DNA of 64,000 nucleotides, taken from the NCBI RefSeq assembly GCF_038039215.1, contig NZ_JBBPCL010000001.1, positions 6,571,403 to 6,635,402 on the forward strand. Reading direction: 5' to 3'. The notes under the pieces were generated by a model that worked only from the letters and a program-made list of their open reading frames with translations, did not search any database and was not told the DNA's origin. The position numbers and the translations under genes were made by a program. This DNA is from Pseudonocardia sp. T1-2H (GTDB lineage: Bacteria > Actinomycetota > Actinomycetes > Mycobacteriales > Pseudonocardiaceae). This document shows, piece after piece, positions 56,323-64,000 of the stretch. The first letter of the stretch is position 1, and every line of letters starts with the position of its first letter.

Positions 56323-56883
56323 TCAGAGGTACTGGCCGGTGCCGCGGCCCGTGCCCTCGGGCACCTGCCCCGGCTGCCCACCGAGGCCGGGCGGGAGCCC
56401 CTTGCGCATCTGCTCGAGCTGGGCGCGCGCCGCCATCTGCTGCGCGAAGAGCGCGGTCTGGATGCCGTGGAACAGGCCCTCGAGCCAGCCGACGAGCTGG
56501 GCCTGCGCGATCCGCAACTCACCCTCGGACGGGACGCTGTCTTCGGTGAAGGGCAGGGTGAGCCGGTCCAGCTCCTCGCGCAGCTCCGGCGCGAGGCCCT
56601 CCTCCAGCTCCTTGATCGAGTTCTGGTGGATCTCCTTGAGCCGGGCGCGGGAGGCCTCGTCCAGCGGAGCGGCGCGGACCTCCTCCAGCAGCTGCTTGAT
56701 CATCGTGCCGATGCGCATGACCTTCGCGGGCTGCTCGACCATGCCGCCGACCCCCTGGTCCTCGCCCTGGTTCTCGGCCCCCTGGGGCACGCGCGCCATA
56801 CCCACCGGCCGGCCGTCCGGCCCGATGACCATGACCTGCTGCTCCTGGCCGTCTCCGGTGCTGTCGTCTCCTGGTGCGGTCAT
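56323..56883 (-). CDS. bpa: Bacterial proteasome activator Bpa/PafE
   Basis: A 186-residue ring-forming, ATP-independent activator of the actinobacterial 20S proteasome. The family core (MRIGTMIKQLLEEVRAAPLDEASRARLKEIHQNSIKELEEGL) is present, followed by a second helix pair (AQLVGWLEGLFHGIQTALFAQQ). The protein ends in GQYL, the C-terminal motif that docks into the proteasome alpha ring. The acidic, disordered N-terminus is typical. In M. tuberculosis Bpa is Rv3780, also beside the wzt/glfT1/wzm genes, so the pairing with cell-wall export is conserved. ATG 56883 is the start; an in-frame upstream extension is low-quality. The gene lies upstream of wzm on the same strand. Confidence 0.93.
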   Translation of the reverse strand: MTAPGDDSTGDGQEQQVMVIGPDGRPVGMARVPQGAENQGEDQGVGGMVEQPAKVMRIGTMIKQLLEEVRAAPLDEASRARLKEIHQNSIKELEEGLAPELREELDRLTLPFTEDSVPSEGELRIAQAQLVGWLEGLFHGIQTALFAQQMAARAQLEQMRKGLPPGLGGQPGQVPEGTGRGTGQYL

Positions 56884-57022
56884 GCGCCCATTCTGGCCCC
56901 GGGCGGCGGCGCGCGCGGATCGGCCGGGCCCTGCCGGCGACGCCAGGCGACGCCGGGCGCGCCGTTCGCGCCGGTCGGCGCTCTGCGGCACCCGCGGAAC
57001 GGGCCCTCGCTAGCGTGTCGCC

Positions 57023-58232
57023 ATGGTCTTCGACGTCGCCCGGGTGCGCGGGCTGGTCCCCGCCGTGGGCGACGGCTGGATCCAGCTCGACACCGGCGCG
57101 GGCATGCCGATGCCCGAGCCCGTCGCGTCGGCGACGATCGCCGCGCTGCGCGCCCCGGTCGGGACGCCCGGCGGCGGGTCCCCCGCCTCCCAGGCGGTCA
57201 CCCGGATCGAGTGGGCGGCGCGCGAGGCCGTCGCGGACCTGGTGGGCGCGGACCCGCGGGGGGTCGTGCTCGGTCCGGGCCCGGCGTCGCTGCTCCTGCG
57301 GCTGGCCGGTGCCGTCTCCGAGACCTGGCTGCTCGGCGACGAGATCGTGCTGACCAGCCTGGACGAGCCGGCCAACGTCGTCCCGTGGGAGCGGCACGCG
57401 CTCCGCACCGGGACGTCCGTGCGCCGTGCGGAGATCGACATCGAGACCGGCGAGCTTCCCGGACTGGCAGTTCGACCGGCTGATCACCCGGGCCACCCGG
57501 GTCGTCGCGCTGACGGCCGCCTCGCCCCGCCTGGGCACCCGCCCGGACGTGGCCGCGGTGGCGGACCGGATCGAGGGCGTGCGCGGGAGGCCCCCGCTGC
57601 TCGTCGTCGACGCGAGCGCCGCGGCCCCGTACGTCCCGCTGGACATCGACGAGCTCGGCGCGGACGTCCTGATCCTCGACGCCGGCGCGTGGGGCGGCCC
57701 GCGGGTCGGCGCCCTGGTCGTCGCCGACCCGGCGCTGCTGGACCGCCTGCCGGCCCGCGCGCTCGACCGGGCAGCCCGCGGTGCCGCCCGGCTGGAGCTC
57801 GGCCCGCACCCGTATCCGCTGCTCGCGGCCCTGACCGAGTCCGTCGAGCACCTCGCCTCGCTGGACGACGCCGCTACCGGCACGCGCCGCGAGCGGATCG
57901 TCGCGTCCATGACCGCGCTCGAGAAGCACCACGCCCGGCTGTTCGCGATCCTGCTCGGCGAGCTGGACCGCCGTACCTCGGTCCAGGTGCTGGGGGCGCC
58001 CACGGACCGGATCCCGACGCTCGCGTTCACCCATCCCGCGATGAAGGCGCCCGAGGTCGTCGAGCGGCTCGCGGAAGCGGGGATCTGCGCCCTCGCCGAT
58101 CCGGGCGACGACGGCGCCCTCGAACGGCTGGGTGCGGCCGAGGTGGGTGGCGCGGTCCGGGTCGCGCTGACCCACACCACGAACGCCCAGGAGCTGCAGG
58201 CCCTGGTCCGGGCGCTGAGCGCGCTGGACTGA
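57023..58232 (+). CDS. Class V aminotransferase (Rv3778c-like), frameshifted
   Basis: About 402 residues after repair. A PLP-dependent class V (cysteine-desulfurase-like) fold: early LDTGAGMPMPEPV, GVVLGPGPASLLLRLAG and TSLDEPANVVPWERHA in the first frame; LLVVDASAAAPYVPLDIDELGADVLILDAGAWGGPRVG in the second. The usual PLP lysine after the aspartate-histidine region appears replaced (LDAGAWGGPRVG has no lysine), so catalysis is doubtful. The frame breaks in CTTCCCGG at 57456-57463; removing one base gives GELPDWQFDRLI. In M. tuberculosis Rv3778c and Rv3777 stand in the same order relative to bpa. Confidence 0.72.
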
Positions 58233-58259
58233 GCTACCTGGTCACCGGGCCACTCGTGG

Positions 58260-59246
58260 CTACTCGTTCACGAGCAACAGCTTGCCGACGACGCCGCCCG
58301 CGTCGAGCATCCGGTGCGCCTCCGCCGCGTCCCGCAGCGGGAACCTCGCGTGCACGATCGGCTTCACCCGGCCGTCCGCGAACATCGGCCAGATCTCCTC
58401 GCGCACCCCGGCCACCACCGCCGCCTTGCTGTTCGGGCCCTCGACCGGCCGTCCGCGCAACCCCATCGCCGTCACGCTCGCGCGCTTGCTGAGCAGCACG
58501 CCGAGGTTGAGCTCGGCCTTCACCCCGCCCTGCATGCCGATCACCATCAGCCGGCCGTCGCTCGCGAGCGCCGCGACGTTGTTCGGCAGGCCCTTGGCGC
58601 CCATGTTGTCCAGGATGACGTCCGCGCCGTGCCCGTCGGTCGCCTTCTCGAGCTGCTCGGCGATGTCGTCGTGGTAGTCGATCGCGATGTCCGCGCCGAG
58701 GTCCAGGCACGCCTGCAGGCGCTCGGGGCTGCCGGCCGTCGCCGCCACACGTGCGCCGAGGGCCTTCGCGACCTGGACCGCGTGCGTCCCGATCCCGCTG
58801 CTGCCGCCCTGGACCAGGAACGTCTCGCCGGCCTTCAGCGCCGCGTGCGAGACGACGTTCGACCAGACGGTGCACGCGACCTCCGGCAGGCTCCCCGCGG
58901 TCACGAGGTCGACGCCGTCGGGCACGGGCAGGACCTGCACCGCGGGGACCTTCACCTTGGTCGCGTACCCGCCGCCGGCGAGCAGCGCGCACACCTCGTC
59001 GCCCACCCGCCAGGTCTCCACACCCTCCCCGACCTCGGCGATCCGCCCGGAGCACTCGAGCCCGAGGATCTCCGAAGCCCCGGGGGGCGGCGGGTAGTTG
59101 CCCTGCCGCTGGAGGAGATCGGCGCGGTTGACGGCGGTGGCGGCGACGTCGATGACGACCTCACCGGGCCCCGCCTCCGGGTCCGGGACCTCGGTCCACT
59201 CCATGTTCTCCGGGCCGCCGAACTCTTTCAGGGTGATCGCGTACAT
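58260..59246 (-). CDS. NAD(P)H quinone oxidoreductase, PIG3 family
   Basis: A 328-residue zinc-free medium-chain dehydrogenase, matching Rv3777. GROES-like N-terminal domain (VNRADLLQRQGNYPPPPGASEILGLECSG) is followed by a Rossmann domain with VQGGSSGIGTHAVQVAKALGA. The catalytic-zinc ligands of alcohol dehydrogenases are absent. PIG3/TP53I3-like members reduce quinones with NADPH. ATG 59246 is the start, giving MYAITLKEFGGPENMEW. It is convergent with the aminotransferase gene, with 27 bases between. Confidence 0.88.
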   Translation of the reverse strand: MYAITLKEFGGPENMEWTEVPDPEAGPGEVVIDVAATAVNRADLLQRQGNYPPPPGASEILGLECSGRIAEVGEGVETWRVGDEVCALLAGGGYATKVKVPAVQVLPVPDGVDLVTAGSLPEVACTVWSNVVSHAALKAGETFLVQGGSSGIGTHAVQVAKALGARVAATAGSPERLQACLDLGADIAIDYHDDIAEQLEKATDGHGADVILDNMGAKGLPNNVAALASDGRLMVIGMQGGVKAELNLGVLLSKRASVTAMGLRGRPVEGPNSKAAVVAGVREEIWPMFADGRVKPIVHARFPLRDAAEAHRMLDAGGVVGKLLLVNE

Positions 59247-59301
59247 GGGCACGGACGCTATTCCGTCGTGTCCGGGCACGCAGTCCGGCACCCTTGCTCC
59301 C

Positions 59302-59958
59302 ATGGATCACCCGGAGCAGTGGCCGCAGCAGCACCTGGTTCTGCGTACTCCCCGGTTGGAGTTGCGCCCCGACGACGACGCGGGCCTCCTCGAGCTCGTC
59401 GACGAGGCGTACCGGGGGATCCACCCGCCCGAGCGGATGCCGTTCCTGGTGCCCTGGACGGACGCCGACCCGCGGTACCTCGGCCGCGGGATCCTGCAGT
59501 ACCACTGGTCGGAGCGGGCGAAGCTGGCACCGGAGAGCTGGAGCCTGCACCTCCTCGTGCGCCTGGACGGCCAGGTGATCGGCACCCAGGGCATGACCGG
59601 GTTGGACTTCGGCGTCACCCGGGAGGTGGACACGGGTTCGTGGATCGGGCAGCGCCACCAGGGCCGGGGCATCGGCACCGAGATGCGCGCGGCCGTCCTG
59701 ATGTACGCCTTCGACCACCTCGGCGCCGAGCACGCCCGCTCGGACGCCTTCTCGGACAACCCCGCGTCCCGCCGGGTGTCGGAGAAGCTCGGCTACCACG
59801 AGGACGGCCTGCGCCGCCTCGCCGTCCGCGGCACGCTCGCCGAGAACCTCCGGCTCCGCCTACCCCGCGAGGACTTCGTCCGCCCGGACTGGAAGCTGCA
59901 GGTCGAGGGCCACTCGTCGGCCCTCGCCGACCTCCTGGGCGCCCCTGTGCGTGCCTAG
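59302..59958 (+). CDS. GNAT-family N-acetyltransferase
   Basis: A 218-residue GNAT of the RimJ/RimL-like subgroup. TPRLELRPDDDAGLLELVDEAY opens the fold. The acetyl-CoA loop is QRHQGRGIGTEMRAAVL (about residues 119-135), and ARSDAFSDNPASRRVSEKLGYHEDG is the typical last half. The substrate may be a protein N-terminus or a small amine; it cannot be told. It is divergent from the quinone oxidoreductase gene (55 bases between starts). ATG 59302 is the start. Confidence 0.87.
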   Translation: MDHPEQWPQQHLVLRTPRLELRPDDDAGLLELVDEAYRGIHPPERMPFLVPWTDADPRYLGRGILQYHWSERAKLAPESWSLHLLVRLDGQVIGTQGMTGLDFGVTREVDTGSWIGQRHQGRGIGTEMRAAVLMYAFDHLGAEHARSDAFSDNPASRRVSEKLGYHEDGLRRLAVRGTLAENLRLRLPREDFVRPDWKLQVEGHSSALADLLGAPVRA

Positions 59959-59986
59959 CCTCGCTCTAACAGGAATCGCCACGCAC
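59947..59986. terminator. Weak hairpin at the GNAT gene end
   Basis: Seven bases (59947-59953) pair with 59980-59986. The left arm lies at the end of the coding sequence. The gap between this gene and the convergent metallopeptidase gene is otherwise empty. The outer sequence resembles the stronger hairpin at 47115-47156. Confidence 0.35.
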
Positions 59987-60020
59987 GACCCCGGTTGACC
60001 TGCGGCGAAGCAGGGATCGC

Positions 60021-60971
60021 TCAGCCCAGGTTGTTCGTGCCGAACGTGTCGCAGCGGGCCGGGTCGCCCGTCCGGAATCCCGTGGTGAACCACTTCTCGC
60101 GCTGTGCCGACGTGCCGTGGGTGAACTGGCTCTTGTCGACCCTGCCGCCGCCGAGGTTGCTCTGGATGTAGTCGTCGCCGATCCGCTCCGCGGTGTCCAG
60201 CGCGGCGTTGACGTCGTCCTGCGTGACGTCGGTGATCAGTGGCCGGCCGCTCGCCGTCGGGGTGGTCGTCGCGTGGTTGCCCCAGACGCCGGCGTAGCAG
60301 TCGGCCTGCAGCTCCAGGCGGACCGAGCCGGACGTGGGCCCGCTGTCGCCCGCGCGCACCCGGCTGTTCGTGCCGAGCAGGTTCTGGATGTGGTGGCCGT
60401 ACTCGTGCGCGAGGACGTAGGCGCGTGCGAAGGGGCCGCCCCGCGCGCCGAACCGGGTCTCGAGCTCCTTGAAGAAGCTGAGGTCGATGTAGATCTCGGA
60501 GTCCCCGGGGCAGTAGAAGGGGCCGACGTCGGAGGTGGCGCTGCCGCAGCCACCCGTGCTCACCGAGCCTTCGAAGAAGTTGGTGCGCGGCGGGGTGTAG
60601 GTCTGGCCGGACCGGGCGAAGGTGTCCGACCAGTAGCCGTCGAGGGAGTTGACGACGGCGGTGACCTCGCACTCGAGGCTGGTGTTCGCGTCGGCGCCGG
60701 TGCGACAGGTCTCCGCGATCGCGGTGTTGTCCGCCGTCTGGCCCTGCTGCAGTCCCGACAGCCCGCCGGGGAGGGCGAAGCCGCCACCGGTCCCGGTGCC
60801 CCCTCCGCCGCCGAGTGCGGAGACGACGAAGAAGAGGATCAGCCCGACGATGCCCAGACCGCCGCCACCCACTGCGACACGGCCGCCGAGGCCGCCGCCA
60901 CCCCCGCCGCCGGAGCCGCGCAGGTCGTCGATGCGGGACGTGTCGAGGTCCGCGTTCTCGTCGAACCGCAT
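60021..60971 (-). CDS. Neutral zinc metallopeptidase family protein (YpfJ-like)
   Basis: A 316-residue protein. A glycine-rich N-terminus (RGSGGGGGGGLGG) precedes one membrane helix (GIVGLILFFVVSALGG), then an extracellular zincin domain with VLAHEYGHHIQNLLG (HExxH at about residues 195-199) and a downstream LELQADCYAG holding the third zinc ligand region. This is the KPN_02809/YpfJ family, whose substrates are unknown. The cysteines (CRTG, LECEV, GGCGSATS, YCPGD, DCYAG, RCDTFG) may form disulfides outside. ATG 60971 has a GGAGCAG stretch upstream and is preferred. Confidence 0.87.
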   Translation of the reverse strand: MRFDENADLDTSRIDDLRGSGGGGGGGLGGRVAVGGGGLGIVGLILFFVVSALGGGGGTGTGGGFALPGGLSGLQQGQTADNTAIAETCRTGADANTSLECEVTAVVNSLDGYWSDTFARSGQTYTPPRTNFFEGSVSTGGCGSATSDVGPFYCPGDSEIYIDLSFFKELETRFGARGGPFARAYVLAHEYGHHIQNLLGTNSRVRAGDSGPTSGSVRLELQADCYAGVWGNHATTTPTASGRPLITDVTQDDVNAALDTAERIGDDYIQSNLGGGRVDKSQFTHGTSAQREKWFTTGFRTGDPARCDTFGTNNLG

Positions 60972-61071
60972 GGCCTGCTCCCTCCGTGCCGCCGGCCTCG
61001 TGCCCGGCGAGCCGAATCCCACCACAGATCGACTGGAGCGGTCGAACGCACCACCCCGCTACGCTCCGGGT

Positions 61072-61563
61072 ATGACCGCGAACGTGCCGTCGCCGCAATG
61101 GCTCGACGACGAAGAGATGCGGTTCTGGCGTGCCTGGATCATCTCGTCGACCCTGATGGACGCGCGGCTGAACCGCGACCTGCAGGAGGCCCACAACCTC
61201 TCGCACACGGACTACGGCGTCCTCGTCGTCCTGTCCGAGCAGCCCGAGCGCCGGATGCGGATGAGCACGCTGGCGGACTTCCTCGCCCTGTCCAAGTCCC
61301 GGCTCTCCCACCAGGTGTCCCGGCTGGAGAAGGCCGGCCTCGTGATGCGGCACGACGACACCTCCGACGGCCGGGGCATCTTCGCCTGCCTCACCGAGGC
61401 GGGGTTCGCGCTCCTGCAGAAGGCCGCGCCCGTCCACGTCTCCGGGGTGCGCCGCTACATGGTGGACCTGCTGAGCCCCGAGGAACGCGAGCAGGCCGCC
61501 ACCTTCATGGAGCGGGTCATCGACGAGCTGCGCGCGGACGGGCCGGGGGATCCGGGGCGCTAG
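61072..61563 (+). CDS. MarR-family transcriptional regulator
   Basis: A 163-residue MarR winged-helix regulator. The recognition helix lies in MSTLADFLALSKSRLSHQVSRLEKAGLVMRHDD (about residues 64-96), followed by the wing SDGRGIFACLTEAGFALLQ. The N-terminal WRAWIISSTLMDARLNRDL forms the dimer helix. It is divergent from the metallopeptidase gene with a 100-bp shared promoter region; I saw no clear palindrome there. The ligand is unknown. ATG 61072 is the start. It ends ten bases before the tRNA-Ser gene. Confidence 0.85.
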   Translation: MTANVPSPQWLDDEEMRFWRAWIISSTLMDARLNRDLQEAHNLSHTDYGVLVVLSEQPERRMRMSTLADFLALSKSRLSHQVSRLEKAGLVMRHDDTSDGRGIFACLTEAGFALLQKAAPVHVSGVRRYMVDLLSPEEREQAATFMERVIDELRADGPGDPGR

Positions 61564-61573
61564 GCTGCGCGAC

Positions 61574-61661
61574 GGAAGCGTGGCAGAGCGGCCGAATGCA
61601 CTCGCCTTGAAAGCGAGAGTCCCGAAAGGGTCCGGGGGTTCGAATCCCTCCGCTTCCGCCA
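61574..61661 (+). tRNA. tRNA-Ser (anticodon UGA)
   Basis: An 88-base class II tRNA including an encoded 3' CCA (61659-61661). The acceptor stem 61574-61580 pairs perfectly with 61651-61657. The anticodon stem CTCGC/GCGAG encloses CTTGAAA, giving anticodon TGA (reads UCN serine codons). The extra-long variable arm CCCGAAAGGG confirms the serine class. The T-loop TTCGAAT is standard. Its 3' end borders the integrative element. Confidence 0.95.
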
Positions 61662-62040
61662 GGTCAGAGGCTTGATCGCTGATTCTCCTTTCGCCCGTTA
61701 CGGAGCGCTGACAGCAACCGGTGACAGCAACCTCGCTGAGGAGTGCTCGGCGCTGCCCACGTCTGGCTCCCTCAAGACTCGCCACGTATACGCGGTCCGG
61801 GCTGGCATGCGGCGTCATCTCGCGACCCAGCGCTGCCTTCGCGTAGGAGCTGGGTCGTCCTTGTAGGCGCTTGGTCGTCGTCGCCGCCGACGATCTGGAC
61901 TCTGTCGTCGCGCCCCGGTCCTGATCTACGCGTGAGGAGTTGCGGACGAGAGGAGCGCGAGGAGAATATCGAGCTTGACAGAGAACTCTGAGCAGATCAT
62001 AGTTCTCAACATGCTGAATATGCTCACCACGGAGGCTGAG
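61662..62040. other. Element arm without a credible gene
   Basis: About 380 bases between the tRNA and the cargo gene. It holds the two direct repeats at 61709-61732 and an AT-richer stretch ending in the cargo gene's promoter. A short open frame at 61672-61866 lacks a ribosome binding site and coding bias. Confidence 0.5.
61709..61732 (+). repeat. Two 11-bp direct repeats (attachment arm sites?)
   Basis: TGACAGCAACC occurs at 61709-61719 and again at 61722-61732, period 13, 48-70 bases from the tRNA 3' end. The same ten-base core GACAGCAACC recurs at 62507-62516 and inverted at 62461-62470. Spacing and placement near the presumed core suit arm-type recombinase sites. Confidence 0.55.
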
Positions 62041-62448
62041 ATGCCCAAGATCGACATTGATAGCGACACCGATGCGAAGCTGACCTTCGCCAGCGCTGTC
62101 GCTGGGGTCTCCAAGACCGAGATCATCGCGAGGCTCGTCGCTCAGGCGACTCCGAAGATGTTCGCGACTCCGCCGCCCTCGGGCGGCAGTAGCCCGGAGT
62201 CCGCGCCGGACGGGCACGTCTACGTCTATGGCGACTACGAGGGGCACCGGACCCGCGGGACGTTCAACCTGACCACTCACCGGGTCGATGTGATGGACGG
62301 ACCGCTCTCCGGAAAGTCCTTCAAGACCCCGAGTGCTGCCGCTTCTGCGGTGGTCGCCAGCTTGAACCCTGCAGTCTCGCCCAACCGCAACGGCTGGGGC
62401 TTCTGGCGGATCGAGTCGTCGGGCGAGATCCTCCAGACGATCCGGTAG
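62041..62448 (+). CDS. Small element-borne protein, RHH-like N-terminus plus RAMA/DUF4357-like C-terminus
   Basis: A 135-residue protein. ATG 62041 is chosen because GGAG lies six bases upstream; an in-frame TTG at 61975 would add 22 residues. The first 40 residues (IDIDSDTDAKLTFASAVAGVSKTEIIARLV) resemble a ribbon-helix-helix DNA-binding motif. The C-terminal part (GKSFKTPSAAASAVVASLN, then NGWGFWRI) resembles the RAMA/DUF4357 fold found with restriction and modified-DNA proteins. A Pro/Ser linker separates them. The likely role is DNA binding in element defence or regulation; this is inferred from faint similarity. It is convergent with the integrase gene. Confidence 0.5.
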   Translation: MPKIDIDSDTDAKLTFASAVAGVSKTEIIARLVAQATPKMFATPPPSGGSSPESAPDGHVYVYGDYEGHRTRGTFNLTTHRVDVMDGPLSGKSFKTPSAAASAVVASLNPAVSPNRNGWGFWRIESSGEILQTIR

Positions 62449-62458
62449 GCGGATGCCT

Positions 62459-62518
62459 GGGGTTGCTGTCTGATGGTCAAGAGGACGCAGCGGGCGGACA
62501 CCTGCCGACAGCAACCCC
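62459..62518. repeat. 12-bp inverted repeat between cargo gene and integrase
   Basis: GGGGTTGCTGTC (62459-62470) and its exact reverse complement (62507-62518) flank a 36-base spacer in the gap between two convergent genes. It contains the same core as the direct repeats near the tRNA. It may be a recombination site pair, or a bidirectional terminator with a long loop. Confidence 0.5.
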
Positions 62519-62552
62519 TAGGCACGCCGGCCGAAGAGGACAGGTTGCACCT

Positions 62553-63758
62553 CTAGTAGACCCGGCTCGTGGTTGTCGGCGATCTCGGCGGTCCGCTCAG
62601 AGTCGCGCCGAGTTGGGACAAGGCGCGAGCTTTCTCACTCAGGTTGCCATGCGCGTAGACGGTCATCGTGACCTTAATGTCGCTGTGTCCGGCGATCTCC
62701 CGAACGACGTGCGGGGGCACACCCAACGCCAGGAGCAGGGACACTGCAGTGTGGCGGAGGTCGTGGAAGCGCAGCGTTCCCAGGCCCGCGGCGTCACGGA
62801 GATTCCGCCAGTACTTCCCCAGCGTGTAGGGCGACAGGGCCGCGCCATGGCGGGCGGTGAAGACGAACCCGGTGTCCTCCCAGGCCTCGCCCGCCGCGAG
62901 CCTCTCGTCGTCCTGACGCTTCTGGTGATCGCGCAGCGCGGTGACGACCACCTCGGGCAGCGGAATCACCCGGCGCGAGGCCCTGGTCTTCGGCGGCAGG
63001 AGGACCGCACGGCCCTGGACCCAGCTCAGCGACTGGCGGACCACGAGCCGGTGGCCATCGAGGTCGACAGCGTCCCAGACCAGCCCGAGCAACTCGCCCC
63101 GCCGCATGCCGAGCACGATCGCGCAAAGGTAGAGCGTGAACAGCCGGTCGTCGGCGATGTGCTTGAGCAGCGCGCGGGCGGCGATCGGGTCGAGACCGGC
63201 GCCGACGTCGTACTCGGGGTTCGACATCTTGACCAGTTTCGCCGCGTTGCGGCTGACCAGCTCTTCGCGGACGGCGTTGGAAAGCGCGTTCCGCAGGACC
63301 GCGTGGGCGAACTGGACCATGCGGTGTGAGAGCTTGCGAGGTCCTCCGCCGCGTCCCGAGGTCTCCTTGTCCCGCAGCACACTGAGCAGGTGCCGGACCT
63401 CCGCCGGGCCGACCTCGTCGAGCTTCTTCTTGCCGAGCACGGGCTTGATGTGGACGCGCACCATGGTCTCGTAGCCGGCGTACGTCGTCGGCCGCCGCTC
63501 CGGCTTTACGACCTGCTCAAGCCAGTAGTCGAGGTACTCGCCGAGCGTCTGCCGCTTGAGCGGGCGTCGCACCCCGGCCTTCGTGTCGCGGAACAGCTCA
63601 TCAAGCGCATCACGGGCCTCTCGACGGGTATTGCCGTAGACGGAGCGACGGCGGCGACCACCACCAGCGACCGGTACGAAGGCCGACCCGACGTAGCGAC
63701 CATCAGCGCGCTTGTAGATCGACCCCTCGCCGTTCGCACGCTTCTTTCCGGCGGCCAT
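62553..63758 (-). CDS. int: Tyrosine site-specific integrase
   Basis: A 401-residue tyrosine recombinase. An N-terminal arm-binding domain (GEGSIYKRADGRYVGSAFVP, then RREARDALDELFRD) precedes the core-binding SAM-like domain (LGEYLDYWLEQVVKPERRPTTYAGYE). The catalytic domain has the first arginine in LGMRRGELLGL, HDLRHT, GHSDIKVTMTVYAH with the final histidine and the nucleophile tyrosine in VYAH. It matches integrases of actinobacterial AICEs and phages that use tRNA genes. ATG 63758 shares one base with the excisionase stop (TGATG). The C-terminus (PPRSPTTTSRVY) is short and probably complete. Confidence 0.93.
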   Translation of the reverse strand: MAAGKKRANGEGSIYKRADGRYVGSAFVPVAGGGRRRRSVYGNTRREARDALDELFRDTKAGVRRPLKRQTLGEYLDYWLEQVVKPERRPTTYAGYETMVRVHIKPVLGKKKLDEVGPAEVRHLLSVLRDKETSGRGGGPRKLSHRMVQFAHAVLRNALSNAVREELVSRNAAKLVKMSNPEYDVGAGLDPIAARALLKHIADDRLFTLYLCAIVLGMRRGELLGLVWDAVDLDGHRLVVRQSLSWVQGRAVLLPPKTRASRRVIPLPEVVVTALRDHQKRQDDERLAAGEAWEDTGFVFTARHGAALSPYTLGKYWRNLRDAAGLGTLRFHDLRHTAVSLLLALGVPPHVVREIAGHSDIKVTMTVYAHGNLSEKARALSQLGATLSGPPRSPTTTSRVY

Positions 63759-63970
63759 CAGCTCGCCTCTCGTTCGAGCTGGACGAGGCGCATGGCGTAC
63801 TCGTGTACGGCGTCGACCGGGATGCGGCGCAGATTGCCGATCTTCACCGAGGTGATCTCGCGCGCCGCGAGAAGCGTGAACACTCGGGTTCGGCCGATCT
63901 GTAGGGCTTCGGCGACCTCCTCGACGGTGAGGAACACGCGGGCGATGGCCGGGCTGTCCTGCTGACTCAT
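63758..63970 (-). CDS. xis: Excisionase / helix-turn-helix DNA-binding protein
   Basis: A 70-residue MerR-like winged-helix protein of the excisionase family. LTVEEVAEALQIGRTRVFTLLAAREITSVKIGNLRRIPVDAVHEYA covers the helix-turn-helix and wing. It is coupled to the integrase gene through a TGATG overlap, the usual xis-int arrangement, and would bias recombination to excision. ATG 63970 is the start. The 30 bases up to the window end hold no further gene. Confidence 0.88.
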   Translation of the reverse strand: MSQQDSPAIARVFLTVEEVAEALQIGRTRVFTLLAAREITSVKIGNLRRIPVDAVHEYAMRLVQLEREAS

Positions 63971-64000
63971 GCCGTCCCCCTCGTGGTGCTGCGCTGCTCT

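Larger units (their letters stand above)
61662..64000. mobile_element. Integrative element at the 3' end of tRNA-Ser, right side cut off
   Basis: From the 3' end of the intact tRNA-Ser the sequence changes to lower-GC DNA with a cargo gene, a tyrosine integrase and an excisionase. Integration at a tRNA 3' end is the standard target of such integrases, so the tRNA end (about 61639-61661) probably forms the core of one attachment site. The duplicate core lies beyond the window. Direct and inverted copies of GACAGCAACC in the arms are possible integrase or excisionase binding sites. Whether this is a prophage, an AICE or a smaller element cannot be judged from the 2.3 kb present. Confidence 0.78.

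Noticed and set aside
61672..61866. Small frame just after the tRNA
   Set aside because: No ribosome binding site, no coding bias and no recognisable family; overlaps the candidate attachment arm.

Overview
The window is GC-rich actinobacterial DNA. It carries an almost complete set of genes for the arabinogalactan core of a mycolata-type cell wall, in an order that follows Mycobacterium tuberculosis Rv3777 to Rv3841 in large part. Gene content and divergence suggest a Pseudonocardiaceae member such as Pseudonocardia. This is an inference from family content; no marker gene was compared.

Layout. 1-9.4 kb: the end of an acetate-type symporter, a rhodanese, a DUF4328 protein, a P450, a SEC-C protein, a ferritin, an SDR, a CPBP protease and small membrane proteins. 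8.5-14 kb: homologues of Rv3839 (with an upstream iron box), PheA, a phosphoglycerate-mutase-like phosphatase, a zincin and a septum-formation protein. 14.3-16.7 kb: a three-gene YgiB/YgiC/DUF350-like module. 16.7-19.5 kb: a MarR/FUSC divergent pair and a UGT-type glycosyltransferase. 19.5-22 kb: HAD hydrolase, PAP2 phosphatase and the UbiA-type decaprenyl-phosphate phosphoribosyltransferase. 22.1-28.3 kb: a lower-GC glycan island (methyltransferase, two GT2 enzymes, DUF2304, flippase, DUF6541). 28.6-42.2 kb: Glf, GlfT2, two Emb-type arabinosyltransferases, a second GlfT2-like enzyme and AftB. 42.4-46.5 kb: acyltransferase, methyltransferase and a GT-C-like protein. 48.3-56.9 kb: DprE2/DprE1, a GT-C-like protein, GtrA, GlfT1, Wzt/Wzm and the proteasome activator Bpa. 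57-61.6 kb: aminotransferase, quinone oxidoreductase, GNAT, zinc metallopeptidase and MarR. 61.6 kb to the end: tRNA-Ser(UGA) with an integrative element (integrase, excisionase, cargo gene) at its 3' end; the element runs out of the window.

How the genes fit together. UbiA, PAP2 and DprE1/DprE2 make decaprenyl-phosphoryl-arabinose. Glf makes UDP-galactofuranose. GlfT1 and GlfT2 build the galactan, and Wzm/Wzt is the candidate lipid-linked galactan exporter. The Emb proteins and AftB add arabinose outside the membrane. No AftA homologue was recognised.

Data quality. Twelve genes, several of them normally essential (ubiA, glf, glfT1, an emb), read correctly only if one base is added or removed, mostly in runs of four or five C or G. 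The simplest explanation is indel error in the assembly, so these are annotated as single interrupted genes rather than pseudogenes.
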